A stretch of DNA of 51,387 nt, taken from Lachnospiraceae bacterium. Its GTDB lineage: Bacteria > Bacillota > Clostridia > Lachnospirales > Lachnospiraceae. Shown here piece by piece: positions 44,053 through 50,986 of this stretch. The stretch's first letter is position 1. Every line of letters begins with the position of its first letter. A model generated the notes under the pieces. That model saw only the letters and a program-made list of their open reading frames with translations, searched no databases and was not told where the DNA came from. The stretch lies in assembly GCA_017962105.1 (NCBI GenBank), contig JAGCVY010000102.1, positions 1 to 51,387 of the forward strand, read 5' to 3'. A program made the position numbers and the translations under genes.

Positions 44053-45360
44053 TTATTCTTCAATGTCTTCCGAAGGCAGGCTCCGTTCCGCGGGTTCCTC
44101 CCCGGCGATCACCGTGGGAAGAATAAGACGGACGCGGTCGATACGGTTCTTGTCGACCTCCACAACCTCATAGGTAACGCCGTTTTCGTCGGTCACGGTT
44201 TCCCCTTCGGAGGGGATGCGCTCCAGCAGGTGGTAGAGGTGGCCGGCGATGGAATCATAGTCGTCGGACTCCAGGGAAAGACCGGTGGCGTCGTTGACGT
44301 CCTCCAGCTTGGCGGCACCGTCGATGAGATACTCGGTGTCGCTTTCCTTTTGGATTTCATCCTGCTCATCGGCGTCGTACTCGTCGCGGATCTCGCCGAC
44401 GATCTCCTCGAGAAGATCTTCCAGAGTGATGATGCCCGCGGTGGCGCCGTATTCGTCCAGGACAACCGCGATGGTAAGGGAGTCCTTGCGCATCTCCGCG
44501 AGAAGCTCCGCAGTCTTTTTGAACTCGTAGGTGTAGTAAGGCTTGCGCATTACCTTCTTGACATCAAAGTCGTCCCTGCTTCCGTCATAGTGGAAGAGGT
44601 CTTTCAGAAAGAGGATGCCGATGACGTTGTCCTGCGTCCCTTCAAACACCGGAAGGCGGGAGTAGTTGTTGGCGCGGAACGCTTCCACGATCTCGTCGTA
44701 GGACATGTCCGCCTCCGCAAAATCCACATCGATCCGGGGGACCATGACATCCTTGGCGACGGAGTCGCCGAAGTCCACCACGTTGTTGATCATCTCTTTC
44801 TCTTCATTTTCCAAAACGCCGTCCTCGTGGCTTGCTTCCACCACCGTGAGAAGCTCGTCCTCGGTGATGGTCGGGCGCTTGTGCGGGTCGATGCGAAGAA
44901 GACGCAGGATCCCGTTGGAGAGTACGTTGACAAGGAAAATGACGGGAGTCATCACGACGGTGTAGACGCTGATCACGCCCGAGTACGCCATCGACAGCCG
45001 CTCGCTGTACAGGGCGGCGAGGGTCTTCGGCAGGATTTCGCCGAAAATGATGACCAAAAAGGTGAGAACGCCGGTTGCAATCGAAAGATATGTCTTGCCC
45101 CACAGATGCTGCGCAAGCACCGAGGTGAGCGCGGAGGCCGTGAGGTTGACGATATTGTTCCCGATCAGGATCGCGGACAGAAGCTTCGGCTGGTTGTCGA
45201 GCAGGCGAAGAACGCGAACGGCGGCCTTTTTGGTATCCGCGAGGCTTCGCATCTTCATTCGGTTGACCGACATCAGCGCGGTTTCCGCGGAGGAGAAAAA
45301 TGCAGATAAAAGCAGTAGTATCAGGATAATTGCCAATTGTATTCGTGAGGCAGGATCCAA
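44053..45360 (-). CDS. CorC/HlyC-type transporter-associated protein (DUF21-CBS-CorC_HlyC)
   Basis: The 435-residue protein has an N-terminal CNNM/DUF21 membrane domain with about four spans (LAIILILLLLSAFFSSAETA, FLVIIFGEILPKTLA). Two CBS repeats (DVMVPRIDVDFA, VMRKPYYTYEF) and a C-terminal CorC_HlyC domain (YLIDGAAKLEDVNDATGL) follow. Relatives are linked to Mg2+ efflux or tolerance. I chose the TTG start at 45360, with AAGGAG 12 bases upstream. The longer ATG starts at 45441 and 45414 lie upstream of, or inside, the predicted -10 box and so cannot be on that transcript. Confidence 0.88.
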   Translation of the reverse strand: MDPASRIQLAIILILLLLSAFFSSAETALMSVNRMKMRSLADTKKAAVRVLRLLDNQPKLLSAILIGNNIVNLTASALTSVLAQHLWGKTYLSIATGVLTFLVIIFGEILPKTLAALYSERLSMAYSGVISVYTVVMTPVIFLVNVLSNGILRLLRIDPHKRPTITEDELLTVVEASHEDGVLENEEKEMINNVVDFGDSVAKDVMVPRIDVDFAEADMSYDEIVEAFRANNYSRLPVFEGTQDNVIGILFLKDLFHYDGSRDDFDVKKVMRKPYYTYEFKKTAELLAEMRKDSLTIAVVLDEYGATAGIITLEDLLEEIVGEIRDEYDADEQDEIQKESDTEYLIDGAAKLEDVNDATGLSLESDDYDSIAGHLYHLLERIPSEGETVTDENGVTYEVVEVDKNRIDRVRLILPTVIAGEEPAERSLPSEDIEE

Positions 45361-45412
45361 GTAGAAATCACACTCCTTCGTGCCGATGGTTGTAATCTGC
45401 GGCACTGTCTGC

Positions 45413-45441
45413 ATTATACAGGAAGTGAACGGAAAATGCAA
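45413..45441 (-). promoter_or_regulatory. Promoter of the CorC/HlyC gene
   Basis: On the minus strand TTGCAT, 17 bases and a perfect TATAAT (-10 at 45413-45418, -35 at 45436-45441). It rules out the longer ATG starts. The -35 overlaps the octamer ATTTTCCG (45430-45437 on the minus strand). Confidence 0.75.
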
Positions 45442-45480
45442 ATCCTCCCCAAAACGCGACTATGCGAATGACGGAATTTA

Positions 45481-45489
45481 TGATATAAT
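45481..45489 (+). promoter_or_regulatory. Extended -10 element before sufC-like gene
   Basis: TGATATAAT, an extended -10 box with a perfect TATAAT; the -35 region (TATGCG at 45461) is poor. It is divergent from the CorC promoter. An octamer copy lies just downstream at 45505. Confidence 0.6.
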
Positions 45490-45591
45490 AGTCTTGGTGT
45501 CGGCATTTTCCGAAGAATGAAGAAAACCGTGGGGCAGGATCATGGAACAATCCGCCGGGGACACGGGCGCCGGCACGGGAAAGGACTGTGT

Positions 45592-46353
45592 ATGCTTGAA
45601 CTGCGAAATGTCAGCTTTACCGTCTCGGATGAGAATGACGGGCTGACGAAAGAAATCATCAAAAATGTATCATTGACAATACAGGACCGCGAGTTTGTCG
45701 CGATCACCGGTCCCAACGGCGGCGGCAAATCTACCCTTGCCCGTCTGATCATGGGCATCGAGCGCCCCACGGGGGGGCAGATCCTCTACAACGGTGAGGA
45801 TATCACCGGACTTTCCATCACGGAGCGTGCAAAGAAGGGTATGGGCTTCGCCTTCCAGATGCCGGTGCGCTTTAAGGGCATCACCGTGAAGGACCTGCTG
45901 ACCCTTGCCTACGGAAGCAAGCTGACCACCTCCGAGGCGTGCCAGTACCTCTCCGAGGTCGGCCTGTGCGCCCGCGACTATGTGAACCGCGAGGTCAACG
46001 CAAGCCTTTCGGGCGGCGAGCTGAAGCGCATCGAGATCGCGACGATCCTTGCGAGAAAGCCGCAATTTTCCGTGTTCGATGAGCCGGAGGCCGGGATCGA
46101 TCTGTGGAGCTTCCAGAACCTGATCCGCATCTTTGACCGCCTTCACAAGGAGATGAACGGCTCCGTTGTCGTCATCAGCCATCAGGAGCGCATCCTCAAC
46201 ATCGCGGACCGCATCGTGGTCATTGCGGGCGGCGAGGTTTTGGAACAGGCGGCAAGCGAGGAGTTGCTGCCGAAAATTCTGAGCGACTCGTTGGGATGTC
46301 TCTTCCACAAGGATGCCGAGGGACTGTCAGCGTTCGGAAAGGACGGTGAGTGA
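45592..46353 (+). CDS. SufC-like ABC ATPase of a minimal Fe-S assembly system
   Basis: The 253-residue cytosolic ATPase has Walker A GPNGGGKST (40-48), the signature NASLSGGELKRIEIA near 136-150, Walker B FSVFDEPEAGID and the switch VVVISHQ. The gene after it encodes a SufB/SufD-family protein, and no transporter permease is present, so it is a SufC homologue working in Fe-S cluster assembly. ATG 45592 has GGAAAGGA; a longer frame to 45517 has no ribosome-binding site. The sufC stop and the first possible sufB start overlap. Confidence 0.88.
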   Translation: MLELRNVSFTVSDENDGLTKEIIKNVSLTIQDREFVAITGPNGGGKSTLARLIMGIERPTGGQILYNGEDITGLSITERAKKGMGFAFQMPVRFKGITVKDLLTLAYGSKLTTSEACQYLSEVGLCARDYVNREVNASLSGGELKRIEIATILARKPQFSVFDEPEAGIDLWSFQNLIRIFDRLHKEMNGSVVVISHQERILNIADRIVVIAGGEVLEQAASEELLPKILSDSLGCLFHKDAEGLSAFGKDGE

Positions 46354-46355
46354 GC

Positions 46356-47273
46356 ATGGATGCGATCCAGAAGCAGTTGTTTGAACAGATCGCGGACCTT
46401 CATGAGGTTCCGCAGGGCGCTTACAATTTCCGCGTGAACGGCGAGGGCGCGGGCCGCAATACGACGGAAAATATCAACATCATCACGAAGTCGGACAAGC
46501 CCGGCATCGATATCATCATCAAGGCCGGCACAAAGAAGGAGAGCGTGCACATTCCCGTGGTGATCTCCCAGACCGGTCTGCAGGAGTGTGTCTACAACGA
46601 TTTCTATGTCGGTGAGGATGCAGACGTGACCATCGTCGCAGGCTGCGGCATTCACAACCCCGGGGACAAGACCTCGGAGCATGACGGTATCCACACGTTC
46701 CATCTTGCGCAAAATGCCCATGTCCGCTATGTGGAGAAGCACTACGGAACGGGCGAGGGAACCGGTGAGCGCATCCTGAACCCGGAGACGGTGGTGTTCC
46801 TGGACGAGGGAAGCACCCTGGAGATGGATACCGTGCAGATCGAGGGCGTTGATTCTACGGTGCGGAAGACGCGGGCGACGGTGGGAGACAAGGCTTCCCT
46901 TGTGATCCGCGAGAAGATCATGACCCATGACCGGCAGTTTGCGAAGACCGATTTTTCGGTGGAGATGAACGGCGAGGACAGCTCTGTCGACCTGGTGTCC
47001 CGCTCGGTTGCTAAGGACAATTCCCATCAGGAGTTTCTCTCCGAGATCGTGGGAAATAACCGCTGCAAGGGTCATTCCGAGTGTGATGCGATCCTGATGG
47101 ATCACGGTGCGGTTGCCGCAGCTCCGAAGCTGACGGCCAACCATCTCGATGCTTCGCTGATCCACGAGGCTGCCATCGGCAAGATCGCCGGCGACCAGAT
47201 CGTCAAACTGATGACTCTGGGGCTTACGGAGGAGGAAGCGGAGCAGCAGATCATCAGCGGATTCCTGAAGTAA
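46356..47273 (+). CDS. SufB/SufD-family scaffold of a minimal Fe-S assembly system
   Basis: This 305-residue protein is shorter than SufB (about 470). It has the family's beta-helix pattern (GEDADVTIVAGCGIH, LDEGSTLEMDTVQIEG, EDSSVDLVSRSVAKD) and a conserved C-terminal region (NHLDASLIHEAAIGKIAGD, EEEAEQQIISGFL). With the SufC-like ATPase it forms a two-gene SufCB set lacking sufS, sufU and sufD, as in the minimal SMS-type machinery of anaerobes. ATG 46356 is chosen; GTG 46350, overlapping the sufC stop, is an alternative. The nearest cysteine desulfurase gene is 22 kb away. Confidence 0.87.
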   Translation: MDAIQKQLFEQIADLHEVPQGAYNFRVNGEGAGRNTTENINIITKSDKPGIDIIIKAGTKKESVHIPVVISQTGLQECVYNDFYVGEDADVTIVAGCGIHNPGDKTSEHDGIHTFHLAQNAHVRYVEKHYGTGEGTGERILNPETVVFLDEGSTLEMDTVQIEGVDSTVRKTRATVGDKASLVIREKIMTHDRQFAKTDFSVEMNGEDSSVDLVSRSVAKDNSHQEFLSEIVGNNRCKGHSECDAILMDHGAVAAAPKLTANHLDASLIHEAAIGKIAGDQIVKLMTLGLTEEEAEQQIISGFLK

Positions 47274-47359
47274 GAGACATTGGGGAAAAGAAGGATCCCG
47301 GGTACCTGGGAAGAAAAAAGAACGGATTTGTGTGGGAAATCCAATAAGATGAGGTTTGA

Positions 47360-48283
47360 ATGATAAGACAGGAGAACAAAAGAAAAACGGTACGCATGTT
47401 CGTCGTGCTTATGGCGGCGGTTATCGCATGTGTGCTCTCTGCGTGCGGCTGTACGCACAAAAACGGAAGCGGGGATACCACTCCGTCGTCGACGGTGACG
47501 CCGGTGTCAACCGGCTGCGAGGTGCATTTCCTGGCGCTCGGCAAGGCAGATGCGATACTGATCCTTGCGGACGGACATGCGATGCTGATCGACGCGGGGT
47601 ATCAGCACAATGCGGACGAGGTGGTTTCCTACCTGAAAAGCCACGGCGTCAGTAAACTCGATTACGTCATCCTTACCCATGGGGATAAGGATCATGTCGG
47701 AGGAATGGCGGATGTGCTCCGGACATTTTCCGTCGGACAGATGCTGATCAGCCCGAAGAAGGAAAAATCCGACCTGTACGAGGCGATGGTGTCGGCCATC
47801 AAGGAGAAGAATATCTCCTGTGTGTCTCCCGAGGTCGGAACGACCTATGAGCTCGGAACCGGCAGCTTCCAGACGCTGGCACCCGGGCCGAAAGCACTGA
47901 AGGAAGGCTCGGACAACGACGCTTCCATCGCGATCCGGTTTACCTATGGGACCAAGAGCTTCCTGCTGATGGGGGATGCCCTTTCCACCACCGAGAAGGA
48001 GCTGGTGGATTCCTCCCTTTCCATCCGGGCGGATGTGCTTAAGACCGGGCATCACGGCAAGAGCGATGCGACGAACAAGAAGTTTCTTAAGGCCGTCCAG
48101 CCGGGCTACGCAGTGATCTGCTGCGGTGAGTCGGAGGAGGGCGATGAGCCCGGCGAACCGTCCTCGAAGGTTTTGGAGCTTCTTTCGGACTTCCACGTGA
48201 AGACCTTACGTACCGACGAGACGGGGACCATCGTGTTCACCACGGACGGGACAAAACTGGAATGCAATCAGAATGCGGAGTGA
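47360..48283 (+). CDS. Lipoprotein metallo-beta-lactamase-fold hydrolase (ComEC-domain like)
   Basis: The 307-residue protein starts with a lipoprotein signal: basic N-terminus, hydrophobic core and lipobox LSAC with Cys29. A short Gly/Ser/Thr/Pro spacer leads to a metallo-beta-lactamase fold with AMLIDAGYQ, the metal motif THGDKDHVGG, LLMGDA and KTGHHGKSDA. This pattern matches secreted relatives of the ComEC C-terminal nuclease-type domain. It is thus probably an extracytoplasmic, membrane-anchored hydrolase; a nucleic-acid substrate is possible but unproven. ATG 47360 has GATGAGG. cdd follows after 8 bases, which hints at nucleic-acid scavenging. Confidence 0.83.
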   Translation: MIRQENKRKTVRMFVVLMAAVIACVLSACGCTHKNGSGDTTPSSTVTPVSTGCEVHFLALGKADAILILADGHAMLIDAGYQHNADEVVSYLKSHGVSKLDYVILTHGDKDHVGGMADVLRTFSVGQMLISPKKEKSDLYEAMVSAIKEKNISCVSPEVGTTYELGTGSFQTLAPGPKALKEGSDNDASIAIRFTYGTKSFLLMGDALSTTEKELVDSSLSIRADVLKTGHHGKSDATNKKFLKAVQPGYAVICCGESEEGDEPGEPSSKVLELLSDFHVKTLRTDETGTIVFTTDGTKLECNQNAE

Positions 48284-48291
48284 GAAAAACG

Positions 48292-48708
48292 ATGGAATAC
48301 AGGGATTTACTTGCGGAAGCCAAGGCGGCGAGAGAGAACAGTTACTGTCCCTACTCGGGATTTGCCGTAGGGGCGGCGCTCCTTACAAAGGATGGTTCGG
48401 TGTACCGCGGATGTAACGTGGAAAATGCGTCTTACGGCGCCACGAACTGTGCTGAGCGGACAGCCTTGTTTGCTGCGGTCGCGGATGGCAGGAAATCCGG
48501 CGATTTCGAGGCGATCGCCATCGCCGGAGGCCCGAAGAACGGCGCGCTGATCCCCTGTCCGCCCTGCGGGATCTGTCGGCAGGTTCTGTCGGAGTTTGTG
48601 GATCCTGCGGACTTCCGTGTGCTCTGGGTGAAGGAGGAGACCGACGACGGCTTTAACTGGGAGGAGCATTCCCTCGCGGAATTGTTTGCAAGCGCGTTTG
48701 CACTTTGA
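48292..48708 (+). CDS. cdd: Cytidine deaminase
   Basis: Cdd converts cytidine and deoxycytidine to uridine and deoxyuridine in pyrimidine salvage. The 138 residues contain YCPYSGFAVGAAL, the zinc/catalytic pair GCNVENASYG ... NCAERTALFAA with the Cys-Ala-Glu core, and CPPCGICRQVL with the other two zinc cysteines. ATG 48292 has GGAG about 10 bases upstream; a longer frame to 48262 overlaps the hydrolase gene. The C-terminal 20 residues differ from model Cdd but length is normal. Confidence 0.95.
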   Translation: MEYRDLLAEAKAARENSYCPYSGFAVGAALLTKDGSVYRGCNVENASYGATNCAERTALFAAVADGRKSGDFEAIAIAGGPKNGALIPCPPCGICRQVLSEFVDPADFRVLWVKEETDDGFNWEEHSLAELFASAFAL

Positions 48709-48728
48709 AATATTTTTGTTTCAAATGC

Positions 48729-48756
48729 TTGACAAACGGTCGGTAAATGGTATAAT
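48729..48756 (+). promoter_or_regulatory. tRNA-Met promoter
   Basis: TTGACA (48729-48734), 16 bases and TATAAT (48751-48756): both boxes perfect. Expected first base is about 48763, where a terminator-like hairpin begins. Confidence 0.87.
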
Positions 48757-48761
48757 AGCGA

Positions 48762-48788
48762 AGTACCGCTCAAACCGCGGTACTTTTT
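48762..48788 (+). repeat. Terminator-like hairpin between the promoter and tRNA-Met
   Basis: A perfect 8-base stem (AGTACCGC/GCGGTACT) with a seven-base loop is followed by T. It starts at about the expected transcription start and ends 2 bases before the tRNA. It could be the tRNA 5' leader or a terminator for read-through from cdd. Confidence 0.7.
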
Positions 48789-48790
48789 AC

Positions 48791-48864
48791 GGCGAAGTAG
48801 CTCAGTTGGCTAGAGCATACGGTTCATACCCGTAGTGTCGAGGGTTCGAATCCCCCCTTCGCTA
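48791..48864 (+). tRNA. tRNA-Met (CAT), probably elongator
   Basis: A 74-base cloverleaf: acceptor GGCGAAG/CTTCGCT with G1-U72, D arm GCTCAGTTGGCTAGAGC, anticodon stem TACGG/CCGTA around loop TTCATAC (anticodon CAT), and T arm GAGGG-TTCGAAT-CCCCC with one A-C mismatch. It resembles the B. subtilis elongator tRNA-Met, which also has G1-U72. The 3' CCA is not encoded (CTA follows), so it must be added after transcription. A lysidine-modified tRNA-Ile cannot be fully excluded by eye. Confidence 0.93.
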
Positions 48865-48866
48865 CT

Positions 48867-48898
48867 AGAGGCAGATGCAAAGTGCACCTGCCTCTTTC
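48867..48898 (+). terminator. Intrinsic terminator after tRNA-Met
   Basis: AGAGGCAG pairs with CTGCCTCT, extended inward by TGCA/TGCA after one mismatch, then TTTCGTTT. It follows the tRNA by two bases. Confidence 0.85.
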
Positions 48899-48967
48899 GT
48901 TTCCATATAGGGAGAATCGTTCATCGTGGATTCCTATGGAAATCAGAAAAAACGGGGAGGTAGAAGT

Positions 48968-49630
48968 ATGGGGTATTCTTTTGAGAACAACAAGATCATT
49001 ATCACGGTGCAGCACACGGAGTCGGTGCACCACACCAACGGGCATGTCGGTGCCTGGGGTGACTGGCCGCTCTCGGAGCGTGGCCGGGAACAGGCCCGGG
49101 CAATCGGGCGCTGGCTTCTTCCGGAGATGAAGGGCATCGACGGTGATGCAGAGAAGAAATGGATTATGTACAGCTCGGATCTGCAGCGCGCAGCTATGAC
49201 CGCGGAGGGGATCAACGAGACGTTGGGACTCGTGCCGGAGTTTCGGCAGGTGATCCGCGAGGTCAATGCGGGAGAGGGCAACGGCAAGCTGTACTCCTGG
49301 TATGTGGAGAATAAACTGCCTCGCACGAAAGAGGGATTTGATCCGGATTACCGTCCCTTTGCCGATGCGGAATCCGACCGGGATGTCTGGAACCGGCTGC
49401 TGCCGTTTTACAAGGAGATCACGGAGAGCCCGGAGAACCGGATATTGATCGTCTCCCACGGGACCGCCCTCAGTTTCCTGCAGGCGATGCTCTGCGGGTA
49501 TGAGCTTGAGGACCGCGGAAGGATCCGGTTCCACGGCAAAGCGGGATCGGTGTCGCGGTTTGAGATCGAGCCGGACGGGCAGAGGGTAGTGCAATACCTG
49601 AACCGGACGATCCCGATCGACTATACCTGA
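48968..49630 (+). CDS. Histidine phosphatase family protein with altered RHG motif
   Basis: The 220-residue protein follows the phosphoglycerate-mutase-like fold. The usual RHG(E/T) motif is Gln15-His16-Thr17 here, so the phosphate-binding arginine is missing while the nucleophilic histidine stays. Other family landmarks are present: DWPLSERGREQARAIG, YSSDLQRAAMTAEG, the acidic REVNAGEGNG and LIVSHGTALSFLQAM with the second histidine. ATG 48968 has GGGAGG 7 bases upstream; a GTG at 48926 is less likely. Substrate unknown. It stands alone after the tRNA terminator. Confidence 0.8.
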   Translation: MGYSFENNKIIITVQHTESVHHTNGHVGAWGDWPLSERGREQARAIGRWLLPEMKGIDGDAEKKWIMYSSDLQRAAMTAEGINETLGLVPEFRQVIREVNAGEGNGKLYSWYVENKLPRTKEGFDPDYRPFADAESDRDVWNRLLPFYKEITESPENRILIVSHGTALSFLQAMLCGYELEDRGRIRFHGKAGSVSRFEIEPDGQRVVQYLNRTIPIDYT

Positions 49631-49644
49631 AAAACGAAAAAGAA

Positions 49645-49680
49645 AATGCCATGGCTTCCGGGGAGGCCATGGCATTGTTT
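49645..49680. terminator. Bidirectional terminator between the phosphatase and barstar genes
   Basis: A perfect 11-base stem, AATGCCATGGC/GCCATGGCATT, with a ten-base loop. T-rich sequence flanks it on both strands, and the minus-strand run (TTCTTTTTCGTTTTT) is the stronger, so it mainly ends the barnase-barstar unit. Confidence 0.87.
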
Positions 49681-49689
49681 GTTTTGAAG

Positions 49690-49962
49690 TTACATGTGCT
49701 CCGTAAAGGAGAGATTTGCATTTTCCGAAGCCGCATCGCGGATGACCGAAAGGAGCGTCTCGCCGTAATCACCGAGAGAGGCAAGCATCAGGGCTTTTCG
49801 GTAGAGCACAAGGGTTGTCGGCTCGCAGGGGTCAGTGAGGACGTCGTGAAGGGCGTCTAAGTTGCGGCCGTAGTAGGAAGGCAGCTGCAGGCGGAGCGCA
49901 AGGTAATGATGGGTCGCCTCGCGGGTGTTCATATATAAGCCGTCAAGAATGATCGTTCTCAT
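49690..49962 (-). CDS. Barstar-family ribonuclease inhibitor
   Basis: Barstar binds barnase tightly in the cytosol and blocks its active site. The 90-residue protein has the family core: IILDG at the start, THHYLALRLQLPSYYGRNLDAL in two parts (HHYLALRLQLP and YYGRNLDALHDVLTD), then a hydrophobic strand (TTLVLYRKA). The start has AAGAAGG upstream. It lies 51 bases downstream of the barnase-like gene on the same strand, so the pair is a functional unit. The dispersed octamer is present in the coding sequence at 49720. Confidence 0.92.
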   Translation of the reverse strand: MRTIILDGLYMNTREATHHYLALRLQLPSYYGRNLDALHDVLTDPCEPTTLVLYRKALMLASLGDYGETLLSVIRDAASENANLSFTEHM

Positions 49963-50013
49963 GAAAGGCCTTCTTTCTGTAAGGATTTTTTCTTCCGCAT
50001 CGGAGGTGCGGTG

Positions 50014-50748
50014 TCAATACAGCCTGGTGAACGTCTCGTAATGGTCGTCGGTGTAGTAGATAAGACCGTCGTTGGAGAAGATGATGCGCTTCGCGCCGCG
50101 GCTCTTGGCGCCCTTGGTGTCGATGTCGCACTCGTAGTATTTGCGGCCGTTTTTCTTGGGGAGCTGTCCTTCATAGTTGCCGAAGTAATCGCCGCCGATG
50201 GCCTTGCCCTTGGCGTATTTTTCGATGCTTCCGCCGCTCCAGCCGAGATCCTCGGCCTCTTTCTTGGTTATGTAATTGCCCGGAAGATGTCCGTAGGTAT
50301 GGATGTACAGGGCAACGTTGGTCTTGTCGTAGTACCAGCCGTCCTCATCGATCTCAGCGCTCTGGCCGGGGGTCGGAGTCGGTGTTTTCGTCGGCTTCGG
50401 CGTAACCGTGGGAGTCGGAGTCTTGGTGGGCTTCGGCGTAACAGTCGGAGCCTGGGCCTGTGTCGGCGTTGCGGGAGCCGTTGTCGGAGTCACGGTCGGC
50501 GATGCGGGGGCATCGGTCGGCGACACGGGAACATCGGTCGGCTTGGCCGGATCCGTCGGCGTCGCCGGAGCGGGAGTTACGGTACCGGTCTGGGCAGGCA
50601 CAACGGTGAGCTGTCCGCCGCCTTCGCCGGAGTCTTTGTTACCCGTAACGTAAAAAAAGACGAAAAGCCCGACCACGGCGAGTATGATCAGAGTCGCGAG
50701 AACCGGGTGCTTTTTATAAAAACGCAGTAAACTGTCGCGTGATAGCAT
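50014..50748 (-). CDS. Membrane-tethered barnase-type ribonuclease
   Basis: The 244-residue protein has a single N-terminal hydrophobic segment (17-34) after a basic start, which looks like a signal anchor. A Pro/Thr-rich stalk covers about residues 50-128, and a barnase domain (about 135-244) follows. The domain matches barnase closely: YITKKEAEDLGW, GKAIGGDYFGN, YYECDID and DDHYETFTRLY. The likely catalytic residues Glu206, Arg217, Arg221 and His236 are all present, allowing a one-residue insertion. ATG 50748 has GGAGG upstream. The predicted topology puts the RNase outside the cell while barstar guards the cytosol. Confidence 0.9.
   Translation of the reverse strand: MLSRDSLLRFYKKHPVLATLIILAVVGLFVFFYVTGNKDSGEGGGQLTVVPAQTGTVTPAPATPTDPAKPTDVPVSPTDAPASPTVTPTTAPATPTQAQAPTVTPKPTKTPTPTVTPKPTKTPTPTPGQSAEIDEDGWYYDKTNVALYIHTYGHLPGNYITKKEAEDLGWSGGSIEKYAKGKAIGGDYFGNYEGQLPKKNGRKYYECDIDTKGAKSRGAKRIIFSNDGLIYYTDDHYETFTRLY
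50377..50448 (-). repeat. Two 36-base direct repeats in the barnase stalk
   Basis: Twelve-residue units PTVTPKPTKTPT occur twice in tandem (residues 101-124) within the Pro/Thr stalk, with nearly identical DNA. Further PT-rich degenerate repeats extend to either side. Confidence 0.75.
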
Positions 50749-50778
50749 AGGATACCTCCGAAATGTTCGTTCCCTGTA

Positions 50779-50807
50779 ACGATAGCATTTTTGACACGGA
50801 AAATCAA
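50779..50807 (-). promoter_or_regulatory. Possible barnase-barstar promoter
   Basis: On the minus strand TTGATT, 17 bases and TATCGT, with TG one base before the -10 box. The -10 is weak. The octamer ATTTTCCG overlaps the end of the -35 box. Confidence 0.4.
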
Positions 50808-50827
50808 CCATGCCCCTTCGGAATTGT

Positions 50828-50856
50828 TTGCATTTACTGTCATTTCGTGGTATTAT
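50828..50856 (+). promoter_or_regulatory. Predicted ispF promoter
   Basis: TTGCAT (50828-50833), 17 bases and TATTAT (50851-50856), in the divergent space between the barnase gene and ispF. Confidence 0.55.
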
Positions 50857-50986
50857 CGACAGTGTGTGCGCGGTGTGAGGGAGAGGGAGAAACATTCGCT
50901 CCGGAACACTGTAAAACCGCTGTTGGGACAGAGGAAACCGGACGGTCGGAAGATCGGACGAGCCAAGGAAATACGGAGACCAGACG

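Noticed and set aside
44044-45309. A 421-residue open frame on the plus strand
   Set aside because: It is antisense to the CorC/HlyC gene; CNNM, CBS and CorC domains are clear on the minus strand.
47290-47320. Inverted repeat CCCGGGTACCTGGG after the SufB-like gene as a terminator
   Set aside because: The stem is short with a mismatch and is followed by purines, not T, on the plus strand.
50377-50600. Repetitive stretch that might suggest a CRISPR array
   Set aside because: The repeats are in frame and encode the Pro/Thr stalk of the barnase; there are no regular unique spacers and no cas genes.
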